Of a stretch of 64,000 bases of DNA, positions 17,501 through 25,929 are shown one piece after another (the stretch's first letter is position 1; each line of letters starts with the position of its first letter). The DNA is from CBDCUW01 sp965222745. Its GTDB lineage: Bacteria; Planctomycetota; Planctomycetia; Pirellulales; Pirellulaceae. Made by a program: the position numbers and the translations under genes. The DNA is taken from assembly GCA_965222745.1 (NCBI GenBank), contig CBDCUW010000005.1, positions 1,922,001 to 1,986,000 on the forward strand, in the 5' to 3' direction. Below the pieces are notes generated by a model. It was not told where the DNA came from. It did not search any database and saw only the letters and a program-made list of their open reading frames with translations.

Positions 17501-19048
17501 ATTTCACTTGCGGCGTTCGATATCGCGGTACTGATTGTCTACGTGGCGGGTGTGCTCGCGTTTGGATGTTGGTTTGTGCGAAAAAGCGGCACTACCGCCG
17601 AGTTCACGGCAGCCGGTGGTGCGCTGCCCGGTTGGGCCGTCGGCATGTCGATCTTCGGCACCTACCTGAGCAGCAACACGTTTCTTGGCAACCCCGGCAA
17701 AGCATACGGGGGTAACTTCAACGCCTACGTTTTCACCCTTTCGCTACCGGTGGCAGCTTGGATCGCGGCCAAGTACTTCGTTCCCTTCTATCGCCGCACG
17801 GGAGAAATCTCTGCTTATCACCATCTCGAAAAACGATTCGGTCTCTGGGCACGAACCTACGCGATGGTCTGTTACGTGCTCACCCAGATCGCTCGCATGG
17901 GAACGATCATGTTCGGAGTCGCTTTGGGACTTCACGCTCTGACCGGATGGAACGTGACGGCCATCATCGTGGCGACGGGAGTGATGGTGACGCTGTACAC
18001 CTTGCTGGGTGGAATCGAAGCTGTGATTTGGACCGACGTCGTGCAATCGATTGTGTTGATGGGCGGCGCGATTTTGGTCCTGGCGTTGTTGATGTTGGGG
18101 ATGCCCCAGGGACCGAATCAGGCACTCACCATCGCGGCCGACGCGGACAAGTTGTCGTTGGGCAGCTGGCAGCCCGACTTGACCTCCAGCACCGTATGGG
18201 TCGTGTTCCTGTTTGGTCTGTTCATCAATCTGACCAATTTTGGAATCGACCAAAGTTTCGTGCAGCGCTATCACACCGCCGATAGCGACTCGGCGGCGAA
18301 ACGATCGGTGTGGATTGGCGCGATGTTGTACGTACCGATTTCGCTATTGTTCTTTCTGATCGGTGCCGCCCTCTTTTCCTACTACAGCACACAGCCGGAG
18401 ATGCTGGCGGAAGTGAAGCAGGTGGTGGCAATCGAAAAGTCGGTCGATGCCGATTCGTTGTCAGCCGCCGACGTCGGTGACCGCGTGCTGCCCCATTTCA
18501 TCGCCACCAAGCTGCCACCGGGGCTTGCTGGATTGTTGATCGCGGCGATCTTCGCCGCGGCAATGAGCAGCATCGACACATCCTTGAACTCTTCAGCAAC
18601 GGTGATCCTGAAAGACATCCACCAACGGTACATTGACCCCGACGTATCAGAACGCCAGGCAATGAAAGTCCTGCGCATCGCGACGGTCGCAGTCGGTCTG
18701 GTGGGAACTCTGGTCGCGGTGGCCCTGATCGGCCAAAAGAGCATTCTGGACGCGTGGTGGAAATTGCAGGGGATTTTTGCCGGCGGCATGTTGGGATTGT
18801 TTTTGCTGGGCATCCTGTCTCGCCGCGCCGGCGGCTCGGCTGCGGCGATCGCGGTGGCTGCCGGAGTGCTGGTGATCGGTTGGATGACTTTCTATCCAGT
18901 AATTGAGAACCAACCTACGTTTTTGCGAAATCCGCTTCATGCCCAAATGACGATTGTCGTCGGTACCCTGGTGATCTTCCTTGTCGGAGTCGTGATCAGC
19001 CGTATCGCCGGTCAGGACGGTGTTGGGGGCGAAAACGAGAATTCTTGA
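17501..19048 (+). CDS. Sodium:solute symporter (SSS family), probable ATT start
   Basis: A protein of about 515 residues with about 13 hydrophobic helices of the SSS/SGLT fold. GALPGWAVGMSIFGTYLSSNTFLG near the N-terminus and GIDQSFVQRY are family hallmarks. It would import a sugar, uronate or similar solute with Na+. No ATG, GTG or TTG lies where the family normally starts: the first canonical codon (GTG 17543) removes half of helix 1. An in-frame ATT at 17501 is preceded by AAGGA 8 bp upstream and gives an N-terminus S-L-A-A-F-D-I-A-V-L-I-V-Y like that of relatives, so I place the start there. A sequencing or mutational change from ATG is the alternative. Probably co-transcribed with the upstream sulfatase. 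Confidence 0.9.
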   Translation: MSLAAFDIAVLIVYVAGVLAFGCWFVRKSGTTAEFTAAGGALPGWAVGMSIFGTYLSSNTFLGNPGKAYGGNFNAYVFTLSLPVAAWIAAKYFVPFYRRTGEISAYHHLEKRFGLWARTYAMVCYVLTQIARMGTIMFGVALGLHALTGWNVTAIIVATGVMVTLYTLLGGIEAVIWTDVVQSIVLMGGAILVLALLMLGMPQGPNQALTIAADADKLSLGSWQPDLTSSTVWVVFLFGLFINLTNFGIDQSFVQRYHTADSDSAAKRSVWIGAMLYVPISLLFFLIGAALFSYYSTQPEMLAEVKQVVAIEKSVDADSLSAADVGDRVLPHFIATKLPPGLAGLLIAAIFAAAMSSIDTSLNSSATVILKDIHQRYIDPDVSERQAMKVLRIATVAVGLVGTLVAVALIGQKSILDAWWKLQGIFAGGMLGLFLLGILSRRAGGSAAAIAVAAGVLVIGWMTFYPVIENQPTFLRNPLHAQMTIVVGTLVIFLVGVVISRIAGQDGVGGENENS

Positions 19049-19206
19049 CACTTGGCGAGCAGGAAACGCATCCCTGTCTCGAATTGGTAGTGACACTGTT
19101 ACTAAATGTGACGAAACCGTGACAGCCTGATGGGGTTATTGAAGCTAACACGCTAGCGTGGTGGAATGAGTCGTGGGATGTGGGGACTTGGCGAGGGTGG
19201 GAGCTG

Positions 19207-19887
19207 ATGAATTTGTTTGTCATTCGAAGGTGGAAAACGGAGGCAATGCACCGTTTTCTCCCGATTTTGGGATTGGTCTGTCTGGCTGTGTGCGCCCAGG
19301 CAGCGATGGTCTGGGAACAATCGATCCGCACGGGCTGGACAGATTCTCACCGCCTGCGACCGTTGTCGGCCGAAGAGTTGGCCGCCGAGATTGCGGAAAC
19401 GGAACGAATCAAGAAAATCCGCGCCGGGGGACGCCACCACAAGGCGTTGCAAAGACTGGTTGAGTTTCCTGGAGTCAAGAACCCGGAGCTGATCCGACCC
19501 GAAAACGCCTCACTGCCTGATTCCACTCCGGTTGTCGGAGTCGAAGTGGACGGGGCGGCATGCGCCTTTGTGCTGAGCGCCATGAACGATCCGAGCCGGC
19601 ACATCGTGAACCTGATGATCAATCAAAAACCGGTCTCGGTGACCTACTGCAACTATGCCGATTGCGTTCGGGTGTTGAGCCAAGAGTCGAACCAACCGAT
19701 CTCGCTGCAGGTCGGTGGCCTGGATGTCGACAACCAGATGGTGTTTCTGTTTCAAGACCAGCGATATGGGCAGCAGTCGCGGGCCATTCCACTTTCGGAC
19801 TATCCATTTCAGCGAACCACTCTTGGTGATTGGCAGCAAGCGCACCCCGAAACGCTCGTTTATGTCGGGGACGTTCAACCTTCCTAG
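19207..19887 (+). CDS. DUF3179-like exported or membrane-anchored protein
   Basis: A 226-residue protein with an N-terminal hydrophobic segment (LPILGLVCLAVCAQA at about 16-30), then a DUF3179-like core: VVGVEVDGAACAFVL, a HIVNLMINQKPVSVTYCNY strand-loop, and a two-cysteine region (YCNYADC) comparable to the YCPLC block of that family. The function of the family is unknown. The ATG at 19207 has GGGAG immediately upstream; an alternative is the ATG at 19246, whose GGAGG lies too close. No operon partner is obvious: the histidine kinase starts 256 bp later and no further gene is visible between them. Confidence 0.7.
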   Translation: MNLFVIRRWKTEAMHRFLPILGLVCLAVCAQAAMVWEQSIRTGWTDSHRLRPLSAEELAAEIAETERIKKIRAGGRHHKALQRLVEFPGVKNPELIRPENASLPDSTPVVGVEVDGAACAFVLSAMNDPSRHIVNLMINQKPVSVTYCNYADCVRVLSQESNQPISLQVGGLDVDNQMVFLFQDQRYGQQSRAIPLSDYPFQRTTLGDWQQAHPETLVYVGDVQPS

Positions 19888-20143
19888 CTTCTTGCTTGTT
19901 ACGCGGCGATACAGTCGGATACATGGCAGAAGGTTGCCGGTCTGCGACAGCGCGGCCGCAAAAGCGGGTAGAACATAGACGGCGACGGTGGCGCCAGCTG
20001 CGACCGATTAGGATAGGAATCAGCCGGCACGCGCGGTGGCTGAGTGTGCCGGCATCCAGTTCTTGCAAAAACGTTCTTGGAACCAGTCGTCAGCGCATCA
20101 CGGCAGATCGACCGACTGTCATTTCACTTCCGATTGGCCCGTC

Positions 20144-21793
20144 ATGACTTGGCTTTTCATTCGTGTTTACGCCGGCGTTTTGGCCGTGTTGTTCATGGCC
20201 TGGTACATCCACGGCACCGTGTTGCAGCACCGCAGCGATACCGATCTGGCTCGAGTCATCTTGGAGGCTCATGCCGGTGGCGCGCGGCTCGTTGCCAATC
20301 AGCTGGCTGCCGCCAAGCCAAGCGATCGCGACAAAGTTTTGGCAAACATTCGAAAGCAGTTTGCCTACCCGGTAGAACTGCGGCCGACCGGCGAGGCACC
20401 CGATTCGATACGGGAACTTTTTTCCGGCGGCCAAGACGTTGCTTACCACCGTGACGATGACAGCCATTTTGTGGTCGCGTCCATCTCCCAGCCAACCCGA
20501 CCGGAAATGTCAGACCAGCCGACACAATGTGTTTGGCTGGGTCCGTTTCCCAGTTACCGCCGAATCGAAATCGAGAATTCAATCGCCGGTTGGATGTTGT
20601 TGGCGGCACACCAAATCGACGAATCGAATCCTGCACAACGGCCAGCGGCGATCGATCGACTGCAACATCGATTTGAAATCGCGATCCAACTGGCCGCTGT
20701 CGAAGAGTTGCCGGAAGCTGTTCGGCGGAGAATCGGCCGCGGCGACCAAGTGGTTTTTTACGAAGATGAACCAGCCGGAAGTGACCGTTTCTATTCGGTG
20801 ACGCCCATGGCAGGTGGATCGCAGATGTTGCGATTTGGTCCGTTTCCCAGTTTTCAACGCATCGAGCAAAAGGCCGCGACCACGACGCTGGCGCTGGTGT
20901 TGCTGCCGGCCGCTTTCGCCATCGCGCTGCTGCTGCGGCCTGTTGCACGGCAGCTCCGCCACGTCGAGAACGCTGCCAAAGCAATCGCATCGGGCGACTT
21001 GAACGCGCGGGTCAATGAAAGTCGAGTTCACGCGGTAAAGCCGCTGGCGCATTCATTCAACTTCATGGCCGAACGTACCGAGTCGCTGGTCAAATCGCAT
21101 CGGGAACTGCTGCAAGCTGTCTCTCACGAGCTTCGCACGCCGCTGGCACGAATTCGCTTTGCCGCCGACTTGATCGGAACCGCCAAAACGGACCAGGAGC
21201 GGCAGCGGCGGTTAGCGGCCGTCGACGAAGCGACTCAACAGTTGGATGACTTGGTGGGTGAACTGTTGACTTACGTTCGCGCCGATTCGGGCGACGTGAA
21301 GGTGGCTCCAGAAAATGTGTCGGTCGCCGAATTGTTTTCGGAAGTGATCAAGGCGAATGAGCCACTTCATCCGTCGTTGGACTTTCAGCTGGCTGGTGAT
21401 TGCGATGACTTGGTGGTGGTTGCTGATCGAGCCGGCTTGATGCGAGCGCTGAATAATCTGACTCGCAACGCCGCTCGCTTTGCAAAACACCGTGTCGTCC
21501 TTTCAGCCCAGAAAATCGATCACGGCATTTCCATTTGCGTGGACGATGACGGTCCGGGAGTATCGGAAGCGGACCGCGAAAAAATTTTTCAGCCATTCAT
21601 ACGGTTAGAAGGAACCAGCGACAGCGGCAGCGGGCTTGGTCTGGCGTTGGTCGACCGCATCATACGCAGTCATGGCGGTGACGTTCGAGTCGATGATTCG
21701 CCAGGCGGCGGTGCTCGCTTTGAAATCACTCTTTCGGCCGATTCCGGAAGCTCGCTAAGCCCCCAACTTCAAATCGCAGGAGCGTCGGCATGA
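20144..21793 (+). CDS. Orphan sensor histidine kinase (HAMP, HisKA, HATPase)
   Basis: A 549-residue membrane histidine kinase. Helix 1 is at about 2-22, an extracytoplasmic domain at about 25-245, helix 2 at about 246-266, and HAMP at about 270-315. The H-box AVSHELRTPLARIRFA has phospho-acceptor H328. The ATPase domain shows N-box ALNNLTRNA, G1 DDDGPGV and G2 GSGLGLAL. The sensor region contains two related pieces (VWLGPFPSYRRIE and LRFGPFPSFQRIE), the second just before helix 2, suggesting an internally duplicated sensor; the layout recalls RstB. No response regulator gene lies nearby. Its stop overlaps the start of the PQQ-propeller gene (ATGA), so the two are translationally coupled. Confidence 0.93.
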   Translation: MTWLFIRVYAGVLAVLFMAWYIHGTVLQHRSDTDLARVILEAHAGGARLVANQLAAAKPSDRDKVLANIRKQFAYPVELRPTGEAPDSIRELFSGGQDVAYHRDDDSHFVVASISQPTRPEMSDQPTQCVWLGPFPSYRRIEIENSIAGWMLLAAHQIDESNPAQRPAAIDRLQHRFEIAIQLAAVEELPEAVRRRIGRGDQVVFYEDEPAGSDRFYSVTPMAGGSQMLRFGPFPSFQRIEQKAATTTLALVLLPAAFAIALLLRPVARQLRHVENAAKAIASGDLNARVNESRVHAVKPLAHSFNFMAERTESLVKSHRELLQAVSHELRTPLARIRFAADLIGTAKTDQERQRRLAAVDEATQQLDDLVGELLTYVRADSGDVKVAPENVSVAELFSEVIKANEPLHPSLDFQLAGDCDDLVVVADRAGLMRALNNLTRNAARFAKHRVVLSAQKIDHGISICVDDDGPGVSEADREKIFQPFIRLEGTSDSGSGLGLALVDRIIRSHGGDVRVDDSPGGGARFEITLSADSGSSLSPQLQIAGASA

Positions 21794-23130
21794 TGCGAAA
21801 CCTAATGCTATTCATTGTCCTGGTTCACCTTGCCACTTCGGTACGCGGTGAAGACCATTGGCCCCGCTTTCGAGGTCCGAATGCCGATGGTGTGGCAGCA
21901 GACAATCCTGGCTTGCCGACAACATGGAGCACGACCGAAAACGTTCAATGGGTGGCCGACGTGCCGGGATGGGGATGGTCGTGCCCGGTGGTGTGGGGCA
22001 ACCGCGTGTTCCTGACCACCGTGGTCAGTGACAAAGAAAACGTTGTTCCCAAAAAGGGGCTGTACTTGGGCCAAGGTGTTCGCGATCCAGCCAAGGGAAT
22101 TCATCACTGGATGGTCTACTGTTTTGATCTCGATTCTGGCCGGGAACTCTGGAAGCACGAAGCTCACACCGGGCGCCCTCAAGTTCCACGACACCCCAAG
22201 AGCAGCTACGCCGCCGAAACCGCAACCACCGACGGCGAGCGGTTGTATGTGCTGTTTGGAGACCTGGGCCTGTATTGTTATCAGCTGGACGGGCAACCCG
22301 TTTGGTCACGGAAAATCAAACCAAAAAAGACGGCGAGGGACTACGGTGCAGCCGCCTCGCCGGTCGTGCACGACGGCCAGGTGTTTGTGGTCTACGACAA
22401 CCTGGAATCTTCATGGATCCGCTCGTATGACGCCAAGACTGGTGATCAACTCTGGCAAAAATCTCGCGACGAAACCCATTCCTGGGCAACGCCGCTGGTT
22501 TGGAAAAATCAGCATCGAACCGAAATTGTCGTCCCCGGCAAAAAACGCAATCGAAGTTATTCGCTAAGCGGCCAGCTGTTGTGGGAATTCGATGGCCAGA
22601 TGTCCAACCTGGTGATCCCGTCACCACTGGCCGCGCACGGTTTGTGCTACATCGCATCGGGATACGTGGGTGATTCGCATCGGCCAACCTTCGCGATACG
22701 CCCCGGGGCAAGTGGCGATATCACGCCGGCGGGTGATCAAGATTTCGCCGACAACGAGTTCATCCAGTGGTACCAAGGACAATCCTCTCCCTACAACACG
22801 TCGCAAATCGTTTACGGCGATTACCTTTACACGCTGTACGACCAGGGATTCATCACCTGCCACGACGCAAAAACTGGCCAGCAGGTCTATGGCAAGCAGC
22901 GGTTTTCTCCGGGAGGTTCGTTCACCTCGTCGCCGTTTGCTTACAACGGCAACCTTTTCTGCTTGAGCGAAGATGGTTTGACGTATGTCGTCAAAGCGGG
23001 ACCGCAATACGAGGTCACAGCGCGAAACAGCTTGGACGAACTCTGCATCGCCAGCCCCGCCATTGTCGGTGACAAGCTGCTGATCCGAACCGCCTCGCAG
23101 CTCTATTGCCTGACCGAAGGAGCGAAGTGA
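21790..23130 (+). CDS. PQQ-binding-like beta-propeller exported protein
   Basis: A 446-residue protein with a signal peptide (1-20) and WPRFRGPNADGVAADNPGLPTTWS, the standard opening of planctomycete BamB/PQQ-propeller proteins. Repeats with W-strand motifs follow (GRELWKHEAHTG, GDQLWQKSRDETHSWATP, FTSSPFAYNGNLFCLSEDG). No enzyme active site is evident. It overlaps the upstream histidine kinase by 4 bp, so it may be the sensed or signal-delivering partner; that is inference. Confidence 0.9.
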   Translation: MMRNLMLFIVLVHLATSVRGEDHWPRFRGPNADGVAADNPGLPTTWSTTENVQWVADVPGWGWSCPVVWGNRVFLTTVVSDKENVVPKKGLYLGQGVRDPAKGIHHWMVYCFDLDSGRELWKHEAHTGRPQVPRHPKSSYAAETATTDGERLYVLFGDLGLYCYQLDGQPVWSRKIKPKKTARDYGAAASPVVHDGQVFVVYDNLESSWIRSYDAKTGDQLWQKSRDETHSWATPLVWKNQHRTEIVVPGKKRNRSYSLSGQLLWEFDGQMSNLVIPSPLAAHGLCYIASGYVGDSHRPTFAIRPGASGDITPAGDQDFADNEFIQWYQGQSSPYNTSQIVYGDYLYTLYDQGFITCHDAKTGQQVYGKQRFSPGGSFTSSPFAYNGNLFCLSEDGLTYVVKAGPQYEVTARNSLDELCIASPAIVGDKLLIRTASQLYCLTEGAK

Positions 23131-23131
23131 G

Positions 23132-23281
23132 GAAGAGACGACGGAGCTTTATGACCTGTCGAACGACATCGCCGAATCTCACGATCTCAGTCGCCGAGAT
23201 TCCGCGGTCGCTTCGTCGCTAACGCGATCACTGCATGGTTACCTGCAGACAGTCGCAGCAAGGCTGCCACAGCGTCCTTGA
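23132..23281 (+). pseudogene. Sulfatase C-terminal remnant
   Basis: Translation from 23132 gives EETTELYDLSNDIAESHDLS, then a stretch ending LHGYLQTVAARLPQRP and a stop at 23279-23281. This matches the last 50 or so residues of sulfatases (ELYDL..D..E..DL, then L..WL..V.A..P). No catalytic part precedes it: the upstream DNA is the PQQ-propeller gene in another frame. I read it as the tail of a deleted sulfatase gene. The rest of the 340-bp gap (to 23470) shows nothing else recognisable. Confidence 0.65.
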
Positions 23282-23470
23282 TACCCGACTGGCCGAACAG
23301 GTCACGGGCTTTCGGATTTCACGTGGTGGCAGTGGATACCGGCCGACCTGCGGTTACAATCTGAAGCGAATGACCTGACACCCCTTCACCCAACCGTTGC
23401 CAAACGACAACATCGCTTGCCAGCTGAACCGCGGCAATGGTTGGCCCACGTTATCAAGGATAAATCGATC

Positions 23471-24403
23471 ATGTTTTCAGAGCAGTCGTGTGCGAATCGT
23501 CGTCAGTTTCTACAAGTCGCCGGTGCGGCAGCCTTCGCGTCCACCATTGCCGTCGATCGAGCAGTCGCCGACCACCACAACGCACCCTACAAAATTTCTC
23601 TTGCCGAGTGGTCATTGCACCGTACGCTTCGCGACCCGTCGAAGAACCTTACCAATCTGGATTTCCCCCGCGTTGCCAAAAAAGAATTTGGCATCGACGC
23701 GATTGAATACGTCAACCAGTTCTTCAAAGACAAAGCGAAAGACAAAAAGTATCTGGGCGAACTGAAACAGCGTTGTGAAGACCAGGGAGTAAAAAGCCTG
23801 CTGATCATGGTGGACGGTGAAGGCAAACTTGGTGATCCGGACGACCAGAAACGCACCCAGGCGGTAGAAAACCATTACCAATGGGTGGAAGCCGCGAAGT
23901 TCTTGGGATGCCATTCCGTTCGCGTCAATGCTGGATCGGCCGGCAGCTATCAGGAGCAGCAGAAACTGGCGGCCGACGGCCTGCGGCGGTTGAGCGAGTT
24001 TGCCAAGCCGCATGGATTGAACGTCATCGTTGAAAACCATGGCGGTCTGAGCAGCAACGGAAAGTGGCTGGCAAGCGTGATCAAAGACGTTGGACTCGAT
24101 AACTGCGGAACGCTGCCCGACTTCGGCAACTTCCGTATCAGTGGCGACGAAGAGTACGACCGTTACAAGGGCGTCGACGAACTGATGCCTTTTGCCAAGG
24201 CGGTCAGCGCGAAGTCTCATGACTTTGACGATGCCGGTAACGAAATCCATACCGACTATGAAAAGATGATGGGCATCGTCTTAAAGCATGGGTACCACGG
24301 CTACGTGGGGATCGAGTACGAAGGGGGCAAGATTGGCGAGGTACAAGGCATTCAAAAGACCAAAGAGTTGCTAGAACGTGTCGCCGCCAAATTGGGCAAA
24401 TAG
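23471..24403 (+). CDS. Tat-exported sugar isomerase/epimerase (xylose isomerase-like TIM barrel)
   Basis: A 310-residue protein. CANRRQFLQVAGAAAFAST is a Tat signal, so the enzyme works outside the cytoplasm. The barrel shows ISLAEWSLHRTL (strand 1), FGIDAIEYVNQFF, GCHSVRVNAG, NVIVENHGGLSS (metal-ligand glutamate), GTLPDFGNF, and YVGIEYEGG (a second metal-ligand glutamate). The family acts on keto and aldo sugars; the substrate is not readable. The ATG at 23471 starts the Tat signal. Confidence 0.88.
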   Translation: MFSEQSCANRRQFLQVAGAAAFASTIAVDRAVADHHNAPYKISLAEWSLHRTLRDPSKNLTNLDFPRVAKKEFGIDAIEYVNQFFKDKAKDKKYLGELKQRCEDQGVKSLLIMVDGEGKLGDPDDQKRTQAVENHYQWVEAAKFLGCHSVRVNAGSAGSYQEQQKLAADGLRRLSEFAKPHGLNVIVENHGGLSSNGKWLASVIKDVGLDNCGTLPDFGNFRISGDEEYDRYKGVDELMPFAKAVSAKSHDFDDAGNEIHTDYEKMMGIVLKHGYHGYVGIEYEGGKIGEVQGIQKTKELLERVAAKLGK

Positions 24404-24415
24404 GGCGTTTTTCCA

Positions 24416-24468
24416 TCGTAGCACGGCGGTCCCCGCCATCGGTCACAACCGGAACGGTCGTGCTACGA
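24416..24468. repeat. Palindromic repeat, family C
   Basis: Outer arms TCGTAGCAC (24416-24424) and GTGCTACGA (24460-24468) enclose two small hairpins: GGCGG-TCC-CCGCC and ACCG-GAA-CGGT. The layout (outer stem, two hairpins with three-base loops) is the same as in families A and B although the sequences differ. It lies between the sugar isomerase and the rhomboid-like gene. Confidence 0.75.
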
Positions 24469-24505
24469 AGTTGCTCTACTCGTATTTAGCAGCCTGTTGG
24501 TTTGG

Positions 24506-25306
24506 ATGAAGCTCCTTGAACGCCTTGATCGAATCGTTCGCCCGGTCAGCATTGCGAATCTGACCCAGTTGATCATTGGCGGCCAGGTTTTGATGCTGAT
24601 TTTCGGTGCCTCCGATCCACAGATCCTTGACCAATGCACGCTGGTCTGGGACAGGGTTTTGGAGGGCCAGATTTGGCGGCTGCTGACTTTCTTGATCATC
24701 CCCATTTCAACCAGCCCCATCTGGTTGTTCTTTGCCCTCTACATCTTCTTTTTGATGGGCACGTCGCTGGAACGCCATTGGGGCGTCGTTCGTTACAACA
24801 CGTTTCTGTGGCTCGGTACTGTACTGACCATTTTGGCGGCGGCGGTTGTCCACGATCAGCCGGTGACCGGCGGTTTTTTGGAAGGCACCGTCTTTCTGGC
24901 CTTCGCCACCTACAACCCCAACTTCGAACTGAGGCTCTTCTTCGTCTTGCCAGTGCAGGTCAAATGGCTCGCCTTGTTGCAGGTGATCGGTTATTCGCTT
25001 GCACTGGTTTCCGGCCCGATGCCGGTACGAATCATGGTGCTCGCCTCGATCGGCAACTACCTGGTCTTTTTCGCACCGGCAGTACTGCAATACGGCCAAA
25101 ACCTTCAGCGACGCGCGCAGTGGAACGCCCGGCAGTACGATCCCGGCAACGCGCCGCGTCACACGTGCGCCACCTGCGGCGTCAACAGCAACACCCACCC
25201 CAAAATGGACTTCCGCTACTGTTCGCAGTGCAACAATGATTACGCCTACTGCGAAGACCATTTGCGGAACCACCAACACGTCGTCAATCAAGAATCAGAC
25301 GCGTGA
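24506..25306 (+). CDS. Rhomboid-like membrane protein with C-terminal zinc ribbon, probably not a protease
   Basis: A 266-residue protein with about six hydrophobic helices. IWRLLTFLIIP near helix 1 and LFFVLPVQVKWLALLQ are classic rhomboid-family segments, but no G-x-S-G serine motif is present (the equivalent stretch reads GGFLEGTVFLAFATYN) and no paired catalytic histidine is seen. It is therefore a pseudo-rhomboid or derlin-like member. The C-terminal tail has CATCGVN and YCSQCNNDYAYCEDH, two CxxC pairs plus Cys/His, forming a likely cytoplasmic zinc ribbon. The ATG at 24506 is preferred over the upstream TTG. Confidence 0.75.
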   Translation: MKLLERLDRIVRPVSIANLTQLIIGGQVLMLIFGASDPQILDQCTLVWDRVLEGQIWRLLTFLIIPISTSPIWLFFALYIFFLMGTSLERHWGVVRYNTFLWLGTVLTILAAAVVHDQPVTGGFLEGTVFLAFATYNPNFELRLFFVLPVQVKWLALLQVIGYSLALVSGPMPVRIMVLASIGNYLVFFAPAVLQYGQNLQRRAQWNARQYDPGNAPRHTCATCGVNSNTHPKMDFRYCSQCNNDYAYCEDHLRNHQHVVNQESDA

Positions 25307-25474
25307 CCCCAATTCGACCGGACGACTGGCCAGCATTGGCACGGCCTGTGCACCTTGAATCGATCCAACCCAACGAGTCCGACATTCGTTTTCAGCGACA
25401 GGTCACCAGGTTGTTCCATGCATTGCAAAAACAGCTGTTTTGCTAGAACAAGTGACCATCCCGTTGTTGGAAAC

Positions 25475-25493
25475 CAGTGTCAAAACGACACTG
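25475..25493. promoter_or_regulatory. Inverted repeat, candidate operator
   Basis: CAGTGTC and GACACTG, perfect 7-bp arms around AAAAC, lie 72 bp before the small Tyr/Pro-rich gene. No nearby regulator is obvious. A second imperfect palindrome around ACAGCTGT lies about 50 bp further upstream. Confidence 0.4.
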
Positions 25494-25565
25494 TCGTGTA
25501 CTCAGTTTGATCGCAAAATCAAAAATGGGTCTAATGGAAAAGCACGAGAAAATTCAGGTGTCACC

Positions 25566-25892
25566 ATGAAAACAAAAACTTTGCTCGCCATCTGCGTCGT
25601 TTTGGCTGGCGCCGGTACCGCCGCCGCTCAGGATTCGAAGTATCCGCTGTATCGCTCTCCCAATCAGAAGCAAGCTGACTATCAGGCTGCCCAGGCGGCG
25701 CGTAATGATGTGCCGCAGCGAGTGATTGTGCGACAACCGATCTACCTGAACGATTGTTACCCCTATCGTTATCGCGGCTACCGACCGTACTACGGCTATC
25801 GACCGGCCTACCCGTACTATCCCACCTACCGCGTCTACCCGCCGGTTTATCGAACTTGGCCGGTGACACCGTATCCTTTCCGAATTCCCTGA
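25566..25892 (+). CDS. Small exported Tyr/Pro/Arg-rich protein
   Basis: A 108-residue protein. The signal peptide is about 1-21 (ending TAAAQD). The second half is low-complexity, with repeated YRGYRPYYGYRPAYPYY-like units: about a quarter tyrosine, plus proline and arginine. Such proteins are usual in planctomycete genomes and may be surface or matrix components. A single cysteine (CYPYRYRGY) could form an intermolecular disulfide. Function unknown. The ATG at 25566 starts the signal peptide. Confidence 0.8.
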   Translation: MKTKTLLAICVVLAGAGTAAAQDSKYPLYRSPNQKQADYQAAQAARNDVPQRVIVRQPIYLNDCYPYRYRGYRPYYGYRPAYPYYPTYRVYPPVYRTWPVTPYPFRIP

Positions 25893-25929
25893 GCTGGAAC
25901 TTGGGATAGCGTTCTTGCCTGCTGCCGGT

